A stretch of DNA of 47,605 nt from Actinomycetota bacterium (GTDB lineage: Bacteria; Actinomycetota; Thermoleophilia; Gaiellales; Gaiellaceae). The notes beneath the pieces are model-generated. The model was not told the DNA's origin, ran no database searches, and saw nothing but the letters and a program-made list of their open reading frames with translations. The number at the start of each line of letters is the position of its first letter. The stretch's first letter is position 1. The position numbers and the translations under genes were made by a program. The stretch lies in assembly GCA_005884575.1 (NCBI GenBank), contig VAWW01000048.1:1-47605 (forward strand). Direction: 5' to 3'. Positions 34,227-42,044 of this stretch are shown here, piece after piece.

Positions 34227-36053
34227 GTGTGTGGGATCATCGGGTACGTCGGTCCCCGTGCGGCGAAGCCGCTGCTCCTCCAGGGCCTCGAGCGCCTCGA
34301 GTACCGAGGCTACGACTCGGCCGGGATCGCGCTGCGTGAGGCCGGCGGACTCGACTACGTCCGCGCGGTCGGCAACCTCCAGAACCTGAAAGAGGCCGCC
34401 GGCCAGAACGGCTCGTTGTCGAACCACGGCCTCGGCCACACGCGCTGGGCGACGCACGGCGGCGTCACGGAACAGAACGCACATCCGCTGGCGGGCTGCG
34501 ACACGGAGAAGATCGCGATCGTCCTGAACGGGATCGTCGAGAACTATCGCGAGCTGCGCGACGAGCTGACCGCCGAGGGGCACACCTTCACCTCCGAGAC
34601 CGACGCTGAGGTCGTGACGCACCTGATCGAGCAGCGGCTCGCCGCCGGCGACGATCTCGCCCAGGCCGTGCAGAACGTCTACGCGCGACTCGAGGGCCAC
34701 TTCTCCTTCGTCGTCATCCACCACGACCATCCCGACTTGCTCGTCGGCGTGCGCTGCCAGACTCCCCTCGTCGTCGGCGTCGGCGACGGCGAGATGTTCC
34801 TCGCGTCGTCCGTCGTCGCGTTTCTCGCCCATACCGACCGCGTCATGTTCCCGGACGACGGGGACGTCGTCTCGATCACGCCTGCCGGCGCGCAGTTCCA
34901 CCGCGCGGACGGCAGCGCGCCCGACGTGATTTCGGTCGACTGGGACGACGAGGCGGCCGAGAAGGGCGGCTACGAGACGTTCATGCTCAAGGAGATCTAC
35001 GAGCAGGCGGAGGCGGTGCGCGAGACGATCGGCGACCGTGTCCGTCACGGGCATCTCGTGCTCGACAGCCTCGGGCTCGACGAGGAGCAGATCCGCAATC
35101 TCCGCCGTATCGTCATCGTCGCCTGCGGCACGGCGTACCACGCGGGCGTCGTCGGCCGGTACATCATGGAGGAGTGGGCGCGACTGCCGGTCGAGCCCGA
35201 TATCGCGAGCGAGTGGATCTACCGCAATCCCGTGCTGTCGAAGGACACGCTCGTCATCGGGATCTCGCAGTCGGGCGAGACGCGTGACACCGTCAACGCG
35301 ATCAAGCTCGCCCGCGAGCGCGGCGCGCACACGCTCGCGATCACGAACATGATGGGGACGCAGATCACGCGCGAGGCGGAGTCGGTGCTCTACACGCGCT
35401 GCGGGCTCGAGGTCGGCGTCGCCGCGTCGAAGACGTTCACCGCGCAGGTCGCGCTGCTCTCGCTGATCGCGTTGAAGCTGGCGCAACAGCGAAAGACGCT
35501 GCCGGCGGAGGAGGTCGAGTTCATCCTCGACCAGCTCTACGAGCTGCCGGAGAAGATCGAGCAGTTCCTGGAGGGAAACCATCCGATCGAGGAGATCGCG
35601 CAGCGCTTCTACGACAAGCCGTTCTTCCTCTACCTCGGCCGCCACATCGGGCTGCCCGTGGCGCTCGAGGGCGCGCTCAAGCTAAAGGAGATCTCGTACA
35701 TCCCGACCGAGGCGTACTCGGCCGGCGAGATGAAGCACGGACCGATCGCGCTGCTGGAGGAAGGAACGCCGGTCGTCGTCGTCGCGACGAACATCCACGT
35801 CTACGACAAGATCGTCTCGAACATCCAGGAGACGCGCGCACGCGGCGCGCATGTCATCGCGATCGCAACGGACGGCAACGAGGATATCCAGCACCACGCG
35901 GACGACGTGATCTATGTCCCGCGCACGCCGAACTTCCTGCAGGCGGTGCTCGCGGTGCTGCCGCTACAGCTCCTCGCCTACCGGATCGCGCGGCTGCGCG
36001 GACTCAATGTCGACCAGCCGCGCAACCTCGCGAAGACGGTCACGGTCGAGTAG
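34227..36053 (+). CDS. glmS: Glucosamine-6-phosphate synthase
   Basis: Makes glucosamine-6-phosphate from fructose-6-phosphate and glutamine. The 608-residue protein begins with the N-terminal-nucleophile glutaminase domain: VCGIIGYVG with Cys2 as catalytic residue after Met removal, then YRGYDSAGIA, HTRWATHG and LNGIVENY. Two SIS isomerase domains follow (GTAYHAG, ISQSGETRDT; then LGRHIGLPVALEGALKLKE, AYSAGEMKHGPIAL), ending RNLAKTVTVE as in the family. GTG 34227 is required to place Cys second, and AAAGGGGG ends about 6 nt before it. The 3' end overlaps the lipoprotein gene. Confidence 0.97.
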   Translation: MCGIIGYVGPRAAKPLLLQGLERLEYRGYDSAGIALREAGGLDYVRAVGNLQNLKEAAGQNGSLSNHGLGHTRWATHGGVTEQNAHPLAGCDTEKIAIVLNGIVENYRELRDELTAEGHTFTSETDAEVVTHLIEQRLAAGDDLAQAVQNVYARLEGHFSFVVIHHDHPDLLVGVRCQTPLVVGVGDGEMFLASSVVAFLAHTDRVMFPDDGDVVSITPAGAQFHRADGSAPDVISVDWDDEAAEKGGYETFMLKEIYEQAEAVRETIGDRVRHGHLVLDSLGLDEEQIRNLRRIVIVACGTAYHAGVVGRYIMEEWARLPVEPDIASEWIYRNPVLSKDTLVIGISQSGETRDTVNAIKLARERGAHTLAITNMMGTQITREAESVLYTRCGLEVGVAASKTFTAQVALLSLIALKLAQQRKTLPAEEVEFILDQLYELPEKIEQFLEGNHPIEEIAQRFYDKPFFLYLGRHIGLPVALEGALKLKEISYIPTEAYSAGEMKHGPIALLEEGTPVVVVATNIHVYDKIVSNIQETRARGAHVIAIATDGNEDIQHHADDVIYVPRTPNFLQAVLAVLPLQLLAYRIARLRGLNVDQPRNLAKTVTVE

Positions 36054-37041
36054 CGCCGCAGCGCTGGTGGCGCTCGCCGCGCTCGTCGCCGGCTGCGGCG
36101 GCGGGCCGAAGAGCGACGGCCGCTTCGAGCTCGCGTTTCAGCGGACGGTCGGCGAGCGCACGTCGGTGTGGGTCGCGCGGCTCGACGGCACGCACGGGCG
36201 GCTCGCTGTCCGGAACGCGGTCCTGCCTAACGTCGCGCCCGGCGGAAAGTGGCTCGCGTACGGCGTCCTAGGAGGCCCCGCAACGGCGCCGACCTACTAC
36301 CTCCGCGACGTGGGCGGTACGACGATCCGTGTCGGAGCCGGATACGGGGGAGCGTGGGCGCCGTCGGGCGACCGGTTCGCGCTCGCGGGCGCACGCGGAC
36401 TCGTGATCGTCGACGTGCGGTCGCGCACCCGGCGCGTGCTCGTTCGCGACGACGTCTGTTGCAGCTCCAGCTTCTCGCCGGACGGCGAAGCGGTTGCATT
36501 CGCGCGCAACTACGGCCACGGCGATGAGCCCCGTCCGAGCGACGTCTACGCGGTCCGGCTCGCCGACGGTCGCGTCATGCGCCTGACGCGCGACCGGCGG
36601 AGCAGCGACCCGGTATGGGGGCAGTCGTGGATCGCGTACCGTCGCAGCCGACCGGGGCCGATCGCGGAGCTCTGGCTGATGCGCGCCGACGGAGGCGGCA
36701 AGCATGTCCTCGACGATGGGAGCGAACCGTCGTTGCACGCGGCGACCGGCATCGAGCCGATCGGGTTCTCGGCGCGGGGGACGCGACTGCTCGCCTGCCT
36801 CGCGTTCGAGTTCGAGTGCCGGCCGGTGGTGTTCGACGTGCGCGAGGGCCACCGCCGCGTCCTGCCGGTTCGGGGGCGCAACGAGCTGGCGACGGCGACA
36901 GCGATCGCGCGTGACGGGACGCAGGTCCTGGTCGAGGTCGGCCGGCCGGACGATCCGGAGCTCGTGGTGTCGCTGCCCACCGCGGGCGGTGCCGAGCGCG
37001 TGCTCGCGCGCGACGCCGCCGCGCCGAGCTGGTCGCGCTAG
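36007..37041 (+). CDS. Lipoprotein with TolB-like beta-propeller
   Basis: A predicted lipoprotein of 344 residues. A basic N-terminus (TSRRRSRSSS), hydrophobic AAALVALAAL and lipobox VAGC place Cys near residue 34. The mature part has repeated WD40/PD40-like blades such as GGAWAPSGDRFALAG, CSSSFSPDGEAVAFARN and DPVWGQSWIAYRR, typical of TolB-type propellers, here without an enzyme domain. The function is unknown and a scaffolding or sensing role is likely. ATG 36007 lies within glmS (47-nt overlap) but gives the proper signal peptide. It is convergent with arfB, overlapping 4 nt. Confidence 0.8.
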   Translation: MSTSRATSRRRSRSSSAAALVALAALVAGCGGGPKSDGRFELAFQRTVGERTSVWVARLDGTHGRLAVRNAVLPNVAPGGKWLAYGVLGGPATAPTYYLRDVGGTTIRVGAGYGGAWAPSGDRFALAGARGLVIVDVRSRTRRVLVRDDVCCSSSFSPDGEAVAFARNYGHGDEPRPSDVYAVRLADGRVMRLTRDRRSSDPVWGQSWIAYRRSRPGPIAELWLMRADGGGKHVLDDGSEPSLHAATGIEPIGFSARGTRLLACLAFEFECRPVVFDVREGHRRVLPVRGRNELATATAIARDGTQVLVEVGRPDDPELVVSLPTAGGAERVLARDAAAPSWSR

Positions 37042-37445
37042 CCGGGCGGCCTCCGGAGCTTCTTCGTCTCGCCGCGGCGGCGCTTCTGCTCGAGGCGGCG
37101 CTCCTTGGCGGCCTTGCTCGGGTTCGTCGGAACCCTTCGCCGCTCGACGCGCAGCGCCTCGCGCAGCCGCTCGACCAGGCGCTCGAGCGCGAGCTCGCGA
37201 TTCCGCAGCTGGCTCCGCTCGTCCTGGGCGACCGCGCGGAGTAGCGGCCCGGCCTTCGCAACGACGCGGCGCTTCTGCGCCTCGGTCAGCGCGCTCGTCG
37301 TCTCGACGTTGAGCAGCGCCTCGACGCGGGTCTCGGACTTCTGCGCGTGCTGCCCGCCCGGGCCGCTCGACCGCGAGGTCCGGAACTCGACTTCGGTGAC
37401 CGGGAGCACGACGCTTCGCGTCACGCGAATAGAGTCTGCATCCAT
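37038..37445 (-). CDS. arfB: Peptidyl-tRNA hydrolase ArfB-like rescue factor
   Basis: A class-I release-factor-like protein of about 135 residues that frees stalled ribosomes. The catalytic GGQ motif is clear in TSRSSGPGGQHAQKSETRVEALLNV. The C-terminal half is a long basic tail (SKAAKERRLEQKRRRGETKKLRRPPG) that would enter the empty mRNA channel, as in ArfB/YaeJ. ATG 37445 or GTG 37424 could be the start. It is divergent from the HAD gene, with the starts abutting. Confidence 0.88.
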   Translation of the reverse strand: MDADSIRVTRSVVLPVTEVEFRTSRSSGPGGQHAQKSETRVEALLNVETTSALTEAQKRRVVAKAGPLLRAVAQDERSQLRNRELALERLVERLREALRVERRRVPTNPSKAAKERRLEQKRRRGETKKLRRPPG

Positions 37446-38222
37446 ATGGCAGCGATTCTGATCGACCTGGACGGAGCCCTGCACGTTTCGGGCGAGCCGA
37501 TCCCCGGCGCCGCGGACGCTGTGGCACGGCTCCGGCGGGACGGGCACCGGCTCCGCTTCGTCACGAACAACACGACCCGTTCGCGGGCGCAACTCGCCGC
37601 GGACATGCGCAGCCTCGGCGTCGAGCTTGACGACGACGAGCTCCAGACGCCTGCCGCCGCGGCCGCGCGGGCGCTCGCCGGCAAGCGCATCCTCGCTCTG
37701 ACGATGCACGCGATCGTCGCGGACCTCGAGGGTGTCGAGCTCGTCGGCGAGGACGCCGACGCCGTCCTGCTCGGCGGCGCGGACGAGACGCCCGAGACGA
37801 ACCTCGTCTTCAGCTTCATGAACCTCGCCCGCGCCTTCTCGGAACTCGAGATGGGCGCCGACCTCTACTGCCTCCACCGCAACCGCTGGTGGCAGACGAA
37901 GCACGGGCCGCTGCTGGACGCGGGTGCGTTCGTCGCCGGGCTCGAATACGCCGCCGAGACCGAGGCGACCGTCCTCGGGAAGCCGAGCCCCGCGTACTTC
38001 GGTGCGGCGTGCGAGGCGCTCGACGCCGACCCCGAGCTGACGTGGATGGTCGGCGACGACGTCGAAGCCGATATCGCCGGTGCGCAGCGGTTCGGATTGC
38101 GGACGATTCTCGTCCGCACGGGCAAGTTCCGACCGGACGCCGTGGAGGACACCGACGTGCGGCCGGACGGGATCGTCTCGTCCCTGGCGCACCTGCCGGA
38201 CTGGCTCGAGGAGCACGCGTAG
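37446..38222 (+). CDS. HAD superfamily (IIA) phosphatase
   Basis: A 258-residue phosphatase of HAD subclass IIA (NagD / LHPP-like). Motif I ILIDLDGALHV has the nucleophile Asp8 and Asp10. A threonine-containing motif II is FVTNNTTRSR. The Lys is in GKPSPAYF and the metal aspartates are in MVGDDVEADIAGAQ. A C2-type cap lies between motifs II and III. The Gly-Ala after the second Asp replaces the more common Gly-Thr. The substrate is unknown. It is followed by structured element A and acpS. Confidence 0.88.
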   Translation: MAAILIDLDGALHVSGEPIPGAADAVARLRRDGHRLRFVTNNTTRSRAQLAADMRSLGVELDDDELQTPAAAAARALAGKRILALTMHAIVADLEGVELVGEDADAVLLGGADETPETNLVFSFMNLARAFSELEMGADLYCLHRNRWWQTKHGPLLDAGAFVAGLEYAAETEATVLGKPSPAYFGAACEALDADPELTWMVGDDVEADIAGAQRFGLRTILVRTGKFRPDAVEDTDVRPDGIVSSLAHLPDWLEEHA

Positions 38223-38230
38223 AGCGGATG

Positions 38231-38403
38231 CCTCACGTTCCTGGGGCGGCGCTGACGCCGCGAGCCATCGCCGCGGGGTGCGCGGACAGTACGTGGGGTA
38301 CGGCCCGGCACCCCGCGGCCTCGGTTCGTGGCGTCAGCGTCGTCAGCCTTCGGCGGAGCGCGGCTCCGCCGCGCGGGAGCCGAAGGCGGCCAGGGACGTG
38401 AGG
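38231..38403 (+). promoter_or_regulatory. Structured intergenic element A before acpS
   Basis: This 173-nt unit starts 8 nt after the HAD stop and ends at the base before the acpS ATG. Four nested helices can be drawn: P1 38231-38244 with 38390-38403 (14 bp, one G-U); P2 38245-38259 with 38330-38344 (15 bp, two G-U); P3 38271-38281 with 38308-38318 (11 bp) capped by GTAC/GTAC around an ACA/GG internal loop; P4 38346-38354 with 38379-38387 (9 bp) plus an inner 7-bp stem (38358-38364 with 38368-38374). The P1 right arm contains AGGG and an in-frame GTG (38398-38400). A homologue, element B, precedes nnr. It is possibly a riboswitch-like leader or a mobile palindromic element. Confidence 0.75.
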
Positions 38404-38772
38404 ATGCGCGTGGGTGTGGATCTGATCGAGATCGAGCGAATCCGCCGTGCGCTCGATCGCTATCCCGGCTTCCGTGAGCGATGCTTCACGGACGCGGAGC
38501 GCGCGTACTGCGACTCGCGCAAGAACCCCGCGCAGAGCTACGCGGGACGGTTCGCGGGCAAGGAGGCCGTCGGCAAGGCGCTCGGCCTCGGCGTTGCGCG
38601 CGCGTTCGCATGGCGCGAGATCGAGATCGTCGGCCGGCCGAAGCCGTCCGTCACACTGCACGGACGCGCGGCCGAGTGGGCCGAGAGCGTGGAGGCCGGT
38701 CGTGTCGACCTTTCGATGACGCACTCGCGCGAGCTCGCCGCAGCGGTCGCCGTCGTCGTCGACGCGGAATGA
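38404..38772 (+). CDS. acpS: Holo-[acyl-carrier-protein] synthase
   Basis: Transfers 4'-phosphopantetheine from CoA to acyl carrier protein, releasing 3',5'-ADP. The 122-residue protein has the AcpS motifs VGVDLIEIERIRRAL with the metal-binding Asp6, CFTDAERAYC, the FAGKEAVGKALG helix with catalytic Glu and Lys, and LSMTHSRELAAAVAVVV. ATG 38404 is the conventional start; an in-frame GTG at 38398, inside helix P1 of element A, would add two residues and matches the position of the nnr start in element B. Confidence 0.94.
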   Translation: MRVGVDLIEIERIRRALDRYPGFRERCFTDAERAYCDSRKNPAQSYAGRFAGKEAVGKALGLGVARAFAWREIEIVGRPKPSVTLHGRAAEWAESVEAGRVDLSMTHSRELAAAVAVVVDAE

Positions 38773-38776
38773 GCTT

Positions 38777-38929
38777 GCTCACGTTCTCGGGGCGCCGCTG
38801 GCGGTGCGAGGCCGGAGGGCACAGTACGACTCGGTACGGGCCCGGAGAGCATCGTGCCGTCAGCGGCGTCAGCCTTTCGCGGAGCGCCGCTCCGCGGCGC
38901 GGGAGCGAAAGGCGGCCGGGGACGTGAGC
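38777..38929 (+). promoter_or_regulatory. Structured intergenic element B overlapping nnr start
   Basis: This 153-nt homologue of element A starts 4 nt after the acpS stop. Helices: P1 38777-38790 with 38916-38929 (14 bp, two G-U); P2 38791-38805 with 38856-38870 (15 bp, three G-U pairs); a shortened P3 with GGGC/GCCC (38817-38820, 38840-38843), then the same ACA/GG internal loop and GTAC/GTAC pair (38824-38827, 38834-38837); P4 38872-38880 with 38905-38913 (9 bp) with an inner 7-bp stem. Several base pairs differ from A on both arms yet stay paired. The P1 right arm contains GGGG and the nnr GTG start (38924-38926). Confidence 0.75.
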
Positions 38930-40276
38930 TTCGAGCCTCTTTACACGGCGGAGGAGATGAAGGCCGCGGAGGCGGGTCACGACGTCGACGTCCTGATGCA
39001 ACGTGCGGGCGAGGCGGCCGCACGGGTTGCACTGCACGTCTTCCACGGCGCGCGCCGCTACACCGTCGTTGCCGGCGGCGGCGCGAACGGCGGCGACGGC
39101 CGGATCGCGGCGGAGTTCCTGCGCGGCTCCGGCTGCGACGTCCGGATCGTCGACGCGAAGTCGGACGACCACGATCTGGGAGATCCAGAGGTCGTCGTCG
39201 ACGCGCTGTTCGGCACGGGCTTCCAGGGCGAGCCGCGCGCCGAGGCGGCCGCGCTGATCGAGCGGATCAACGGCGCCGGCGTCCCCGTGCTCGCGATCGA
39301 CCTCCCGTCGGGCGTCGACGCGTCGACCGGCGAGATCGCGGGCGCAGCCGTGCGCGCGCGCGAGACGGTGACGTTCCACGGCCGCAAGGTGGGCGTCGAG
39401 GTCGCGCCCGGCCGTTTCCACTGCGGCGTCGTGCACGTCGCGGACATCGGCCTCGACCAGCTCGAGACCGAGCACCGGCTCGTCCGCCTCGACGTTCTGA
39501 GCGAGGTGCCGCGGCGCGGGCCGGAGGACAACAAGTACACCGCCGGACATGTGATCGTCGTCGGCGGCTCTCCCGGGCTCACGGGCGCGCCGTCGCTGAC
39601 GGCGGCGGCGGCGATGCGCGCCGACGCCGGCTACGTGACGGTCGTGGCGCCGGAGTCCGCTCTGCCCGTGCTCGAGCAGCGGCTCCTCGAGGCGGTGAAG
39701 CGTCCGCTGGGCGGCGCCGACGACGTGCTCGAGCTCGCCGCGAAGGCCGGCTCGGTCGCACTCGGCCCGGGACTCGGCCGCGGCGACGGCGTACACGAGC
39801 TCGTCCGCCAATTGCTTGCGGAACTGCACGTGCCAGTGGTCGTCGACGCGGACGCGCTCTTCGAGCTTGAGCCGGGCGACTGGCCGGCTCCGCGGGTGCT
39901 GACGCCGCACGCAGGTGAGCTCGGCCGCCTGCTCGGCCGCGAGTCGGGCTGGATCTCGGCGCACCGGCTGAAGGCGGTCCGGGAGGCGGCGGAGCGCTTC
40001 CGCTGCATCGTGCTGCTCAAAGGCGCGGACACGCTCATCGCGGAGTCCGGCAAGGGCGTTCTCGTCGTCGCGCACGGTCTGCCCTCGCTCGCGACGGCGG
40101 GGACGGGCGACGTCCTCACCGGCGTCATCGGCGCGTTCCTCGCGAAAGGGATGGAGCCGCGACTCGCAACCGCGGCCGCCGCCGCCGCCGCGCAGAAGGC
40201 GTCGATCGAGGCACCGCAGCGCGCGGGCCTCGTGGCGAGCGACGTGATCGCGGCCCTGCCCCGCGCCCTCGGCTGA
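38924..40276 (+). CDS. nnr: Bifunctional NAD(P)H-hydrate epimerase/dehydratase
   Basis: Repairs hydrated NAD(P)H. The 450-residue protein fuses an N-terminal epimerase domain (YjeF_N, about 1-205: VVAGGGANGGDGRIAAEFL, DALFGTGFQGEPR, AIDLPSGVDASTGEI) to a C-terminal ADP/ATP-dependent dehydratase (about 215-445: HVIVVGGSPGLTGAPSLTAAAAMRAGAGY-like region, LGPGLGR, VVVDADAL, LTPHAGELGRLLG, GTGDVLTGVIGAFLAKG). The N-terminal domain is short, and the usual first helix is abbreviated. GTG 38924 lies inside helix P1 of element B. alr follows with a 1-nt overlap. Confidence 0.92.
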   Translation: MSFEPLYTAEEMKAAEAGHDVDVLMQRAGEAAARVALHVFHGARRYTVVAGGGANGGDGRIAAEFLRGSGCDVRIVDAKSDDHDLGDPEVVVDALFGTGFQGEPRAEAAALIERINGAGVPVLAIDLPSGVDASTGEIAGAAVRARETVTFHGRKVGVEVAPGRFHCGVVHVADIGLDQLETEHRLVRLDVLSEVPRRGPEDNKYTAGHVIVVGGSPGLTGAPSLTAAAAMRADAGYVTVVAPESALPVLEQRLLEAVKRPLGGADDVLELAAKAGSVALGPGLGRGDGVHELVRQLLAELHVPVVVDADALFELEPGDWPAPRVLTPHAGELGRLLGRESGWISAHRLKAVREAAERFRCIVLLKGADTLIAESGKGVLVVAHGLPSLATAGTGDVLTGVIGAFLAKGMEPRLATAAAAAAAQKASIEAPQRAGLVASDVIAALPRALG

Positions 40277-41295
40277 TGTACCGCTCCGAGGTCACGGTCG
40301 ATCTCGCCGCCTTGCGCCGGAATGCACGGACGCTGGCGCGCGCGCTCGACGCCGCCGAGCTCTGGGCCGTGGTCAAGGCGAACGGCTACGGCCATGGAGC
40401 CGCGCATGTCGCCGGCGCCGCGCTCGGGTCCGGTGCGACTGCGCTCTGCGTTGCGACCGTCCCTGAGGCGCTCGAGCTGCGCCGCGAGTTCCCGGGCGTT
40501 CGCATCATCGTGATGGGCCCGGCGGGGAACCGCGAGATCGGGCACGCGCGCGACGCCGGGCTCGAGCTCGTCGTCTCCGGCTCGGAGATCCCGCCGGGCA
40601 TTCCCGTTCACCTGAAGCTCGACACCGGCATGGGCCGGTGGGGCCTCGCCGAGCTGCCGGTGCCGCCGGTCGAGGTCGTCGGGCTGATGAGCCACCTGGC
40701 GTCGGCCGACTGCGATGCGGCATTCACCGAGCATCAGGTCGAGCGCTTCCGCGCGGCGACCGACGCGCATTCGCACCTGACGCGGCACATCGCGAACAGC
40801 GCCGGCGCGCTGCGCTATCCGTCCGCGCGCTTCGACGCCGCACGCTGCGGGATCGCGCTCTACGGCCTTTCCCCGTTCGGCACCGACCCCGCCGAGGACG
40901 GACTCCAGCCGGTGCTGCACTGGCAGAGCCACCTTGCCCAGGTGAAGCAGCTCCAACCCGGCGAGAGTACGGGGTATGGACGCCGCTACGTCGCGGAGCG
41001 CCCGACCTGGATCGGCATCGTGCCGGTCGGCTACGCGGATGGCTTCCGCCGCGCGCTGACGGGCACCGAGATCCGCGTCGCGGGTGAGCCGCGCCGCGTC
41101 GTAGGGACGATCTCGATGGATGCCTTCGCCGTCGAGCTCGACCGCGAGCTGCCAGTCGGAACCCCGGTCGTGCTGCTCGGCCACGGCGTGCTCGCGGAAG
41201 CGCATGCGCGCGTCGCGGGGACGATCACGTACGAGCTCGTCTGCGGAATTGCGTCAGGCCCGACACGCGCGCGGCGGACGGTCGTCGATGGCTGA
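40276..41295 (+). CDS. alr: Alanine racemase
   Basis: A PLP enzyme making D-alanine for peptidoglycan. In 339 residues the lysine that binds PLP is Lys34 in AVVKANGYGHG. The opposite-face catalytic Tyr lies in STGYGRRYVAERP, followed by GIVPVGYADGFRRAL, GTISMDAFAVEL and a C-terminal beta domain ending TYELVCGIASGPTRARR. It is shorter than the usual 360-380, with a reduced barrel loop after HLKLDTGMGRWG. ATG 40276 shares its A with the nnr stop (TGATG). It acts with murI and dacA in wall synthesis. Confidence 0.95.
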   Translation: MYRSEVTVDLAALRRNARTLARALDAAELWAVVKANGYGHGAAHVAGAALGSGATALCVATVPEALELRREFPGVRIIVMGPAGNREIGHARDAGLELVVSGSEIPPGIPVHLKLDTGMGRWGLAELPVPPVEVVGLMSHLASADCDAAFTEHQVERFRAATDAHSHLTRHIANSAGALRYPSARFDAARCGIALYGLSPFGTDPAEDGLQPVLHWQSHLAQVKQLQPGESTGYGRRYVAERPTWIGIVPVGYADGFRRALTGTEIRVAGEPRRVVGTISMDAFAVELDRELPVGTPVVLLGHGVLAEAHARVAGTITYELVCGIASGPTRARRTVVDG

Positions 41296-41989
41296 CGATT
41301 CGCTTCGGCAGCGCTTCGTGCGGAGCGCCGAACGCGTCGCCGCCAGGCAGGATGCGCGCGCGGCCGAGCTCGCCGAGCATGTAAAGCACTTCGTCCTCCC
41401 GCGCGGCGACGAGCGCGCCTTGGACACAGGCACCGGGGCGGGGGCGCTGGCGCTCGCGCTCGCGCCGCACGTCCGCGAGGTCGTCGGCGTGGACGTCGTG
41501 CCCGAGCTCCTGGCCCTCGCCCGCGAGCGGGCGCCCGCCAACGCGACGTTTCTCGAGGGCGACGCCACGCATCTCGAGTTCCCCTCAGGGTCGTTCGATC
41601 TCGCGGGGACGATGCGGACGCTCCACCACATCGCGCGGCCGGAGCTCGTCGTCGCCGAGTTGACCCGAGTCACCCGGCCGGGCGGCCATGTCCTCGTCGT
41701 CGACCAGCTGGCGCCGGCCGATCCGCTCGAAGCCCTCGAGCTCGACCGCTTCGAGCGTGCCCGCGACCCCTCGCACAGGCGGCTCCTGCCGGACGCCGAC
41801 ATGCGCGGGCTCTTCGACGCGAACCGCCTCGTGCTCCTACGCGCGGAGTTCCACAGTGAGACGCGCGAGCTCGAGACCTACCTGGATCTCGCCGCCTGCG
41901 AGGGCGACGCACGGGAGGAGGCGCTTCGCATTGCGCCGGAGGGGGAATCCATCGTCTCGGTAGGCTGGTATCTCCTACGGCGCTCATAA
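41288..41989 (+). CDS. SAM-dependent methyltransferase
   Basis: A class I methyltransferase of 233 residues. The SAM-binding motif ALDTGTGAGALALALAP (about 44-60) is followed by VVGVDVVPELLALARERA, FLEGDATHLEFPSGSFDLAGTMRTLHHI and a post-motif LTRVTRPGGHVLVVDQ, as in UbiE/Methyltransf_11 proteins. The C-terminal part (ERARDPSHRRLLPDADMRGLF...) fits the same group. The substrate is unknown. ATG 41288 overlaps alr by 8 nt. It is the last gene of the cluster. Confidence 0.87.
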   Translation: MADDSLRQRFVRSAERVAARQDARAAELAEHVKHFVLPRGDERALDTGTGAGALALALAPHVREVVGVDVVPELLALARERAPANATFLEGDATHLEFPSGSFDLAGTMRTLHHIARPELVVAELTRVTRPGGHVLVVDQLAPADPLEALELDRFERARDPSHRRLLPDADMRGLFDANRLVLLRAEFHSETRELETYLDLAACEGDAREEALRIAPEGESIVSVGWYLLRRS

Positions 41990-42044
41990 AATCTTTACCC
42001 CTTTGGGTCTGGCGTATATCCCTTCTAACCGATAAAACGTATCA
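41990..42044 (+). promoter_or_regulatory. AT-rich promoter region before surface protein gene
   Basis: These 55 nt are unusually AT-rich for the window (runs such as ATCTTTACCCCTTT, GCGTATAT, GATAAAACGTATC). Candidate -10 boxes are TATATC at about 42015 and TAAAAC near 42033. A short ACCC/GGGT pair near 41997 could be the end of the upstream transcript. No clear Shine-Dalgarno site precedes the GTG at 42045. Confidence 0.4.
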
